64,000 nt of DNA from the NCBI GenBank assembly GCA_032768795.1, contig CP136493.1, positions 2,418,001-2,482,000 on the forward strand, given 5' to 3'. This document shows positions 53,423 to 64,000 of the stretch, piece by piece. The DNA is from Tremella fuciformis. Taxonomy: Eukaryota; Basidiomycota; Tremellomycetes; Tremellales; Tremellaceae. Every line of letters begins with the position of its first letter. Position 1 is the stretch's first letter. The translations under genes were made by a program, and so were the position numbers. The notes below the pieces were generated by a model that did not search any database, had not been told where the DNA came from, and was given only the letters and a program-made list of their open reading frames with translations.

Positions 53423-55265
53423 TCACTTCGTTGAGGCCTTCTCATCCTCTTCGTGGTTGATCTCGGCTTTCTCTGCCTCTTGCCCGGCGATGACACCTGC
53501 CTTCTCCCCGTCAAAGAGGATGGCAATCTCCTCCAGAGTGAGTCCCTTTGTTTCGACCACCAAGAAGTAGGCGAGGAGAACAGAGACGTAATTCCCGATG
53601 AGGAAGATCAAGTAGTACTTCCATCCGATCGCCTTGAGGGCTACAGGATTGACCAGACTGTTGTACAGCGCACCGCAGTTCCCTGCGAGCGCGTAGGTCG
53701 CCATCCCTTGGGTTCGCAGGTGGAATGGCAGGATTTCGGGCAGGTCTAAGATTATAAGCAGTGGACGGCGTGCGTCAGAGAGGATCTGTACGCACACAAG
53801 AAGGTGAACGGCCAGAATCCGAAGACATAAACATCGACGAAGATGTAGAGGAACGCCACTGCAGCGCCGGCAACGGCTGTACCGCCTCTATGGACAAACG
53901 TAGCCTAAGACACATGAGCTTGATCCCGATAAAGCGAGTGAGAATACTCACGGTCAGAGCTGTGAAGAGTGTGAAACTGACAGCGGTCGCCAGTCCCGAA
54001 CTCAGAACCAGCTTACGCCTTCCGATACGGTCTGCCAGCTGCGCACCGGCCAAGCCGAAAAACAGCAGGCTGACGAACTTGCCGACAAGTAGACCTTGCA
54101 CTTTGAGGGGATCGTGGAAGCCCAAGGTACCGCTACGCCCTCAGTAAAGAACGGTTGACAGCAAGTCTCTGCGTACATGATCACTGGCCAGTAGTATCCC
54201 ACGAGGTTATTCTGGTGACTATCAGCGAGGGGTCGACTGCCAACAGGGAGTTACACTCACACCGGCCATCGAGATGGTCCACCCGAAGAGCATGAGAGAG
54301 TAGAACCTTTTGCGATTGCCAGGTGTGACGAACCACTCCTTGACCGTAATCGCTGATGCTTTCATCTCCGCGTCGAACTTTACGCCATTTATAATCTCTT
54401 TGAGTTCGTGCTGAACAAGCTCGTCATCCTTGTCACCATTCGCGTGGAGCTTGGCGAGCACGTCGAGCGCCTCGTCTGGCCTGTCTTGCTTGACCAGCCA
54501 CCGGGGGGATTCGACCATTATCGGTGTGACACTGAAGATCAAGAGCGGGATTGCTCCACTGAACTGCATGAGCGTAAGGACACGCCAGGCCCAGTTCGAG
54601 TTCCAGTTTGCACATCCAAATCCGATCCAACCGACAATGATGGCACCTATAGAGAACATGCAGTAGGTACTGCCCTGAACGACGGCACGGAATCGAGGGT
54701 GGGCAATCTCCGCGATGAGGGGAGCCGCCACGACCTGATAGAATGACGTTGAGATTCTTGGCTCGTCAGACTGGACATTCACCCGCCAACCTCGCGTCAC
54801 TCACCCGGTCACGACCCTTCCCACGCAGAAAGTCGCAGTTGAATTCCCGAACCCAGAGATCATAGGACCGGCGACACCGATCAATGAAGCCACAAAGATG
54901 ATTGTCTTTCGGCCGTATCGGTCCCCAAGCCAAGCTCCCAGATAGGCAAATGGGAGCTGCGGAAGCAGGTAAGAGGCGGCAATGAGACCAAGCTTGATCC
55001 CAGTGGGAGCCCCGTAAAACCTGACAAGTGAGTTTCGGCGCCGGCCATAGAGATGCTCTTACTTCTGCCATGGTGGCAGCCCTTGCACCGTTGAGATATA
55101 CGCTCCATCGTAGCCGTAGGCGATGATTGCGCAGTAGAGCAATAGAATATTGATCTTGCACTTGCGGAGGCCGGCATCTTTCCACCAGGAAGGTGCAGTG
55201 TTGTTACGGAGATTCGACCAATGAACGATCGAGTCGGCGAGTTCGGCTATGGCATTCGAAGACAT
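53423..55265 (-). CDS. MFS sugar porter no. 3
   Basis: Minus strand, starting MSSNAIAELADSIVHWSNLR. Helix 1 contains YGYDGAYISTVQGLPPWQ. Then GIKLGLIAASYLLPQLPFAY, DRYGRKTIIFVASLIG, CVGRVVTG, STSFYQVVAAPLIAEIAHPR, WIGFGCANWNSNWAWR, VESPRWLVKQDRPDEAL. After an intron: NNLVGYYWPVI, GFHDPLKVQGLLVGKF, LADRIGRRKLV, HRGGTAVAGAA, EILPFHLRTQGMATYALAG and ETKGLTLEEIAILFDGEKAG. At least seven introns are needed, all GT-AG in my model. It is the closest local paralogue of the porter at 60693 (same N-terminal layout: WW-DAGLR, YGYDGA-IS-VQGLP). It is divergent from Zn2Cys6 factor no. 4. Confidence 0.87.
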
Positions 55266-55518
55266 CGTCGGTTGGCGGTCTGCAGTCGAGGGTGCGAGTC
55301 CAACATAACATGGGGCTATATAAAGTCCACCTCGAGAAAGCGGACAGAGCTTGGCGTTCGGTGCTCCACGGAAAGTCGAGGACATCCCACGGAGAGTCGG
55401 AAAAGTCGGGTGGGGCCGATAATTCTGCGGGTGCCCCGGTGTCTCCCGCTTGACTTGCCGCGGAGCCACACAACATCTGCCCACTACCCTCGCGATCTGG
55501 AATGAGCATTCACTCGAC
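55266..55518. promoter_or_regulatory. Divergent promoter, MFS no. 3 / Zn2Cys6 no. 4
   Basis: 253 bp holding CCACGGAAAGTCG (55366-55378) and CCACGGAGAGTCG (55387-55399), 21 bp apart, overlapping TCGGAAAAGTCGGG (55397-55410). The 14-mer ATCCCACGGAGAGT (55384-55397) recurs at 60392-60405 in another divergent promoter of the cluster. Confidence 0.55.
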
Positions 55519-58214
55519 ATGACTTCTGTACACTCTCCGACAACCAGCGGGATGTCCTTAGCGGGGAGCCCTCCTGCTATTCTGGCTCGAAGGAGCCATT
55601 CAGCCGAGTCAGCAGAAGACCGCCTGGTGAAACGCCCTCGCAACCGACCGTGGGGCAAGAGGGGAGCCCCTAGTTGTACGGAATGTCAGCGCCGCAAGGT
55701 CAGATGCGATCACGGGTGAGTTGTGATCGTAGGAACGTAGTCATCAGGGTGCTGACAGCTTCTCAGAATACCTTGCGGTGAGTCACGGCAAGTGGCTGGC
55801 CAAGCTCGGACTGAATATGACTCAGGACAATGTCTGTTAAGGAATGCTGGCGACGCTTGTAAACGAGCTACCGGCGCCGAATCTGAAGGGTCAGCCGCCC
55901 AGCCAGCAGCATCGTCTGCCAGTATAAAGACATCGTCTTTGGACGCCATCCTGGAGCGCGTTGGTGTGCTCGAGCGAACGATAAGTAGCTTACCGTCGGA
56001 ACGGCTCAGTTTTGGATCAGGCAGGCAAGATAGTGCTGCGCTACGCAAACGCGAGCAGTCTCCAGAGGATCCTATCCGTACCGCAGCCCTCGAGCTGCTC
56101 GTTCTGGGTCGGCGTGCCGAGGGAAATGCCAGCGACACGGCTATCTCGCCCTTGCAGCAGGAGCAGGACGACGATTCGCCTCGCCTGGACATGCCAGTGG
56201 TCCCGGACAACACGACGCTAGACCAGACTAGACAATGCAAGGTACAAGAGCTGTTGGCGTTACTGGGGCCGGATGACATGTTTGACATGTTTTACCGACG
56301 GACCGGTGTTGGATTGAGATTCATCTCGGCTCTGCTTCCCACTCGACAACAGGGGGAAGTGTTGATCGGAGCAGTGAGCGAATTGATCCTGCCAGTTTGC
56401 TGATGCGCTGACCCATGGCAGTACGCAGATAAAGCGGACTGGCTCCATCGATGCGTTCACATGCCCACGTTTCTCCAACAATGCAATGTGCTTTGGCAGT
56501 ATCCGCGCGATACTGTACTACGCCATGTTTCCTTACCGTTTGTAGGGGTCTATGTCTCGGCTTGCCTACTCGGGCTACAATTCATGGATGACCAAGACCG
56601 ACGGCGTCTTCGAAACCTAGAGATGCCAGGCAAGATGCCGGACTTGCTGCGAAAAGCTCTAAGATCCGCAATGTGGGGATCCGATTTCATGGGTCATCAC
56701 AACATGGAGCATTTGCAAACAATCATCAACTACACGGTGTTCATGGTGAGCCTTGCTACAAGCCCACAAACGCAGCTGAATCATTCCAGAACAACCAAGA
56801 TCGGTCCGATGCGGCATGGGCTTACCTTGGTTCAGCCATGAAGATCGCTCAGGCTCTTGGACTCGGCGAGTTGGTTGACGAGGCCTCAGCAACGGGCTCC
56901 TGGCCACCTCGCTGGTCGAGCCTTGTTCAACGCGAAGTTGGCAGACGCATTTGGTGGAACCTACTATACCTCGATCTCAACCTGGCCCCGAAACCCAGAT
57001 ACAGTTGTGCGAGTCAGCTCCCTCATTTTCGGACCGCTCTGCCAGCGAACATCGATGACAACGATCTGTCCGACAGCGGTCCCTTCTGCCCGCAGCCTGC
57101 AAATATTCGGACCAAACTTTCGTACCAGATCGCCCGATTCAAACTGGCTCGAGCGTTCTATCTGGAGCAAGGGGCGACGCCTTTCGAAGGAGACTCGACG
57201 CATGCATACGAACGCATTTTGAAAGCTGACACTACGTTGGGAGATATCGCTACGGAAGTGCTCGGTCAGTTTCGCGATTCCCCGTCAAGCGGTCGTCCCG
57301 AGGAGAACCTCGAAAACGCTATGATTCAGCTCGCCGTCCGATCGTATACAATAAAGCTACATCGGCCTTATCTTTTCAAGGGCTATCAAGAGGAGAATTT
57401 CGCGTACTCGAAGGAGCGATGCCTACATGCCGCCAGAGAGACCCTGCGTCTGGCCAATGACGATAAGGCCAGTGCTTTGGAAACATGGTGGATTCCGGTA
57501 ATGTACGTCTCGGTCGCCGCTTGGATTCTCATGTTCGATCTGTTGCGCCTGTCCCCGGTGGCGTCTCGCCTCAGTAGAACGCAAGAGACTCTCGGCGAAC
57601 TCAGACGAGCGGCAAAGCAATTGCGAAGGGTATCTCACATTTCCCGACCGTCTCGCATGGTTGTTAAAGTCCTCGATGCGCTCCTGGCCGAATATAACGG
57701 ACGCCAGCAACTCGCATCATCCTCCTCACGCTCGACCCCCGAGGCAGATTTGCGGTCTGTCGTTGATCGAGTTATGCGAAAGGCTCTGAAAGAGCCGGTC
57801 ACTGGTGATGGCACACCCCAGGACGCTTCCCATCGACAAAATCTGCACCCCACCGATCCGGCATCGGCATTGCAGTCGTCAGACTTCGACAACCTTGTCT
57901 ACGGGAATGAGGCATCTACTATGGCGTTCAACCAGGAACTTCCAGTCACCATGATGTATGCTTCCCCATCGTGGCCGCCACACACCGAAGCTATTCCTGT
58001 CAACAATGTTTCGGACCTCGTAGGCACGCCAAGCAACCCTGCCACAACCGAGACTATCTCTAACATCCTGGCAGTCAGCGATTGGGACCGCTTATTCGAT
58101 CAACTTGACATGGGCTCAATTGTGCCAGAGTACAGTTGGGATAGCGAGACGGCGAACATCAGCACAACGGCATGCGCAAGTACGGGAGATTTATTTGCTG
58201 ATTGGCGCGTATGA
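55519..58214 (+). CDS. Zn2Cys6 transcription factor with fungal middle-homology domain no. 4
   Basis: Starts MTSVHSPTTSGMSLAGSPPA. The zinc cluster is CTECQRRKVRCDHGIPCGQC plus LLRNAGDAC, spacing CX2CX6CX5CX2CX8C. Cys4 is encoded by an 11-nt exon (55767-55777) between introns of 51 and 48 nt. A coiled-coil-like DAILERVGVLERTISSLPSE follows. The fungal_trans (PF04082-type) domain runs from about FDMFYRRTGVGLRFISALLP through VSACLLGLQFMDD, AWAYLGSAMKIAQALGLGEL and EVGRRIWWNLLYLDL. The C-terminus is TCASTGDLFADWRV-like (ends DLFADWRV). Introns at about 56356-56403 and 56746-56789 fit. About 800 aa, nuclear. It sits between MFS no. 3 and esterase no. 3 and is the likely local activator. Confidence 0.9.
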
Positions 58215-58281
58215 GGATTCAGCAACCGAGAGAATCTCAACAGAACAATAATGCACATTTGTGATCCGGGCTCTAGAACGC

Positions 58282-60287
<2,006 letters not shown>

Positions 60288-60692
60288 CGTCGTTGCAGCG
60301 TCGAAAAGAATGTGATAGTCTCGAGCCTGTTCTTCGCTTACTTGCTCTTCGATTGAAAGCACACGAAGTGAAGCTGCGGCCTGTTTGCGAAATCCCACGG
60401 AGAGTTGCGTTTTCGGGGTAATCAGCGACGCTTTTGCCGTACTCTAGTTGTTCCGGACTCCAAGATGGAGGCCGCCGCTTATGCTATGGACCTGGTCGCC
60501 GAGTCAAGCTTGGGGTGGTTTACTCCTCTGATTGCGATCTCACGCGATGTCCTTCCATCCCGAACCTAATATGTGACTCTCCGCGGACTTGCTTGTTCCA
60601 GCAGGCGATGAGCCTCACAGTTGCCGAGAGGCGCTGGTATTTGAGCCTCTCGAAGCAATCGCAAACTCTTCCACCCACCCATTTTTACTGCC
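60288..60692. promoter_or_regulatory. Divergent promoter, esterase no. 3 / MFS no. 4
   Basis: 405 bp. Contains ATCCCACGGAGAGT (60392-60405), identical over 14 bases to 55384-55397, and a CTCCGCGGACTTG near 60574. Both are possible Zn2Cys6 targets. Confidence 0.5.
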
Positions 60693-62477
60693 ATGTCCGA
60701 GCAAATCGCCTTAGAAAGCCTCAACGTGCACTGGTCGGCTTTGCCGAACAACACGGCCAAGAACTGGTGGCAGGACGCAGGTCTCCGACGCTGCATCTTG
60801 AATGTCATCCTGCTTTACGCAAGTATCGTTGCCTACGGATACGATGGTGCCTTTATCTCTGGTGTTCAAGGTTTACCTCTGTGGGGAACGTAAGCTTTCC
60901 ACCGATGTAAAATCAAGCTGATGGGGAGTTACTTTGGGCACCCAGCTGGTATCAAGTTGGGACTCATCACCTCGTCTTATCTTATCCCGCAACTGCCCTT
61001 CGCCTACTTGGGCTCCTGGTTGTCCGACAGATACGGCCGAAAGGCCGTCATCTTCGTCGCCTCACTGATCGGGGTTCTCGGACCGCTGGTATCAGGTTTC
61101 GGGAAGAATCTGGCAGCATTCTGTGCAGGGAGGGTGATCACCGGGTCAGTAGTCAAATCCTCGATCGCTACTATGCTTATTATTCCAGCATATCAACCTC
61201 GTTCTACCAGGTGGTCACTCCTCCCCTCATCGCAGAAATCGCCCACCCTCGTTTTCGTGCAGCTGCATCGGGCAGTACGTACTGCATCTATGCGGTTGGT
61301 GCTCTCGTCTGCGGCTGGATCGGCTTTGGGATGGCCCATTGGCATTCGAACTGGGCTTGGAGGGTTCTCACTTTCCTACAATGCTTCGGATCGCTTCCTC
61401 TGCTCGTCTGCAGCGTGACCCCCCTTATGGTCGAATCGCCCCGCTGGCTCGTTAAACAAGAGCGACCAGAGGAGGCTCTCGCTATACTCGCCAAACTACA
61501 TGCGAATGGGGACTTGACCGACCCTTTGGTCCAGTACGAGCTCCAAGAGATCACCGGAGCCATCAACAACGACATCCTCGGACGCCAGTGGCAATTCAAA
61601 AAGTGGTTCACCACTCCAGGGAATCGCAGGCGTTTCGCGACGCTCATATATTTTGGATGGTCAATCTCTATGGCAGGGGTGAGTCGCACTTTAGTCGCAA
61701 GCTATCCACTCATCTCAGAGCAACGTCATTGCGTACTATTTCCCTAGCGTGCTGCGAGTGCTTGGCTACACAAATGCCGTCCAGGTTGAGGGCATGTTGG
61801 CGGGAGACTTTGGTGTCCTGCTCGTGTTTGGTCTTGCTGGGGCCCAGCTTGCGGATCGCATTGGACGGAGGAAGTTGGTACTATTTTCGAGTACACTCAC
61901 CGCTATCACTTTGACAATTTTCACCGCCCTCATGGTCAGTCTGGATCTCATCTGCTCTCCACGAAACTGATTCAAAGGCCGTTTTTGTCAATCGAGGCGG
62001 AAAGGCGGTGGCGGGTGCCAGCCTGTCCATGCTGTATCTCCACGCTGGTCTGTATGTTTTTGGTTACTGGCCTCTCACTTTCCTGTGTACGCATTCAAAT
62101 TCGAGGATTAACAGTGTTACTGACGTCCAGATCTTCCCGAGATCCTTCCGTTCCATATGCGGACCCAAGGCATGGCGACCTTCTCCCTGTTCGCCAACCT
62201 CGGGGCTCTATACAGCGCGTTGCTGACTCCGATCGCCCTGGCTGGTATAGGCTGGAAATACTTCCTGGTATTTGCGGTCGGAAACTACATCATGATAGTG
62301 GCCGCCTACTTCCTCATTCTGGAGACGAAGGGACTCTCCCTGGAAGAGATAGCAGTTCTCTTCGACGGCGACGATGCTGCGCTTGTCCGTGCGCAGCACA
62401 GCGCTAAGGCTGATGCGATGAACGAGGAAGACAAAACAGTTGATCAGCAATTCGAGTTGACTCAGCTACCTGCCTGA
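60693..62477 (+). CDS. MFS sugar porter no. 4
   Basis: Starts MSEQIALESLNVHWSALPNN. Blocks: NWWQDAGLRRCILNVILLYA, YGYDGAFISGVQGLPLW, GIKLGLITSSYLIPQLPFAY, DRYGRKAVIFVASLIG, CAGRVITG, then after an intron ISTSFYQVVTPPLIAEIAHP, WIGFGMAHWHSNWAWR, VESPRWLVKQERPEEAL. Then NVIAYYFPSVLRVLGY, LADRIGRRKLV, NRGGKAVAGA, EILPFHMRTQGMATFSLFAN and ETKGLSLEEIAVLFDGDD, ending QFELTQLPA. About six introns, all short. Very similar in layout to MFS no. 3, indicating a recent local duplication. It should import a sugar, glycoside or related ester; paired head to head with esterase no. 3. Confidence 0.88.
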
Positions 62478-62815
62478 TCGACTTGGGGAGCAATTGCGGG
62501 GTTTATGCATAATGTAAAGGTTGCAATGGCGCTGCTTCGTAGCGAATCAGTCCAAATTTTCTCGGACGGGTCGGTCATGTCAAAGAGCAAGCTTCCGTTA
62601 CGTGTCTCGTCATGCGAATGGCTCGTCGCGCGCAAAAGAAGCGCTCGAATCCGTGGGGACACTTTTCAGTGGGCAGAGGCGACGTAGAAGGTGCCGAACA
62701 TCCCGAGACTACAAGTTGCCGCGGAATGTACACAATTTCGGGAACTCAACAGTAACTTACTGAGTGATGAATCAAAGCTTTTCCTGCATCCTTACTCAAG
62801 CCAGCATCGCGTACG
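62478..62815. other. Intergenic, promoter of the next MFS gene
   Basis: 338 bp between tandem genes; no gene or repeat seen. Confidence 0.45.
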
Positions 62816-64000
62816 ATGGACGACAAGGAGGCCAGTCCACTTGAGCCGGCAATTGACATTGAACACGTCCCATGCGATGACGATCCACGGAAATGGAGTT
62901 ATGTCAAGAAGCACGTTGTCTTGGCTATGGTGACTTCGGCAAGTGTAGGTTGCGGGCATATGTAGGGAGTACAATCCTTGATATCGAATAGATAGGTCCA
63001 TTGCTCGCCCCTTCTATATATAATCCCGTCATCGATCAAATCAAAGCCGACCTTGACGCCAGCGACACGCAAATAGCGTTGAGTCTGAGTATCTATATCC
63101 TGTGAGGTTCTTTCGGAAGCGGAAATCTGCTTACGGGCAGCTTCCAGGGATGGTTTCCAATAATGTGGGCGACCGCGTCGGAGGTGAGCCGCACCAGATC
63201 AGCTGGACGCGTAGCTGACAAGTGCAGGTCTTCGGACGCAAGGTAAATCCTGCCTATCGGAATACGAATATATCGCTGACCAACAGTCGATATACATCTT
63301 GGCGTATTCCGTGAGCCGGTCTCGTTGACCGAAGCTGTCTCGCTGACACCCAGTTCTACACAGTCGCTACTGTCATTGCATCGAGATCGACCAATATGCC
63401 AACTCTGATCGCGATGCGGGCGATCAGTGCAATGGGTTCTGCTGCTGTCTTCCCAATCGGAGCGGGCACCCTAGCAGAGATCTTCGATCCCGAAGAAAGA
63501 GGGCGTAAGGCAAGTTGCTGCTACGGACTCTGTGAGGTTGCTGACCGGCAGCTTGGCTTTTACTACGGTACTGGTCTGGCTGGCCCGGCAGTGGGCCCAT
63601 TCATAGGTGGTCTTCTGGGCCAGGTGAGCGGTCCCACGTGTCGACCCTTCGACCCAAGCTCATATTCGGGCATTTGGTTGGAGAGCACCGTTATATTTTT
63701 TGGCCGCCTTTGCAGCTGTAGTAGACATTTCTTTCCTATTCTATCCAGATTCTTGGCGGAAAGAGGTGAGACACAAACGTGGGAAATTCTGATCCGTAGC
63801 GGTCGCCGTTGTATCAAAAAGCACTCAACAGAGCACTGAAAGACGCGCCGCGATCCAGCACGACATCCTTGCAACATGCGCCTCCTCAAGAGCAACCAGA
63901 CGTAGCAGATATTATCGTCATGGGGACTCTATCGACATCAACGATGCCTCAAGCCACGCAGAGTGTCTCACCGGCCTCGAGCATCCCAGATGTACCCAAC
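62816..64000 (+). CDS. MFS permease, DHA1 drug:H+ antiporter-like, cut by window end
   Basis: Starts MDDKEASPLEPAIDIEHVPC, then DDDPRKWSYVKKHVVLAMVT, the usual DP-x-W lead of DHA1 permeases. Short exons give VGPLLAPSIYNPVIDQIKAD, TQIALSLSIYIL, FQGWFPIMWATASEVFGRKS, VATVIASRSTNMPTLIAMRA, SAMGSAAVFPIGAGTLAEIF, DPEERGRK, YYGTGLAGPAVGPFIGGLLG (the antiporter motif C, GxxxGPxxGG) and FLFYPDSWRKE. The reading frame is open at the last base, in a hydrophilic central loop. At least six introns fit. The second half is outside the window. Motif C points to export of drugs or small metabolites, unlike the sugar porters next to it. Confidence 0.83.

Overview
The window looks like nuclear DNA of a basidiomycete fungus, most likely a tremellomycete-type yeast. 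The genes are cut by many 40-60 nt introns (GTRNGY...YAG). Zn2Cys6 transcription factors and MFS permeases dominate, and the mobile elements are Ty1/copia retrotransposons and a MULE. The lineage is inferred; no rRNA or species marker is present. I find no tRNA, rRNA, CRISPR or bacterial-type operon. Most gene models are multi-exon and were spliced by hand. Outer coordinates rest on start and stop codons; intron edges may be off by a base or so.

Layout. (1) 1-7 kb: kelch protein, SDR oxidoreductase, an SGSH-like sulfatase and a divergent sugar porter. (2) 7-26.6 kb: a nitrogen-scavenging island. It holds a DAL5-like permease divergent from an amidase, a Zn2Cys6 factor, a GSA-type class III aminotransferase, a nitrilase split by a ~0.55 kb insertion, a second Zn2Cys6 factor, and a second amidase divergent from a DHA-type MFS permease. 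(3) 26.8-37.5 kb: two nested copia elements. The outer one (TSD TACCA) sits in the stop codon of a carboxylesterase; the inner one (TSD CGCTC) sits inside the outer pol. (4) 37.5-44.4 kb: a decaying divergent carboxylesterase/sugar-porter pair, with an apparently complete MULE (9-bp TSD) in the shared promoter. (5) 44.6-62.5 kb: an esterase/permease/regulator cluster. It has two further divergent esterase-MFS pairs, a third MFS divergent from a Zn2Cys6 factor, another Zn2Cys6 factor divergent from a small SnoaL-like protein, and a solo LTR. (6) 62.8-64 kb: start of a DHA1 drug-type permease cut by the window end.

How the parts may work together. Nitrilase, two amidases, an aminotransferase and a ureide/anion-type permease could release and import nitrogen from nitriles and amides. 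The repeated head-to-head esterase + sugar-porter units with local Zn2Cys6 genes look like substrate-specific modules that import an ester or glycoside and hydrolyse it. Recurrent GGRAAAASYCGG-like and CCACGGARAGTYG motifs in their divergent promoters suggest shared control. That cluster is the best candidate here for an undescribed system; its substrate cannot be read from the sequence. A further feature is the number of apparent GC-AG introns, at least seven, one of which is supported by a paralogue.
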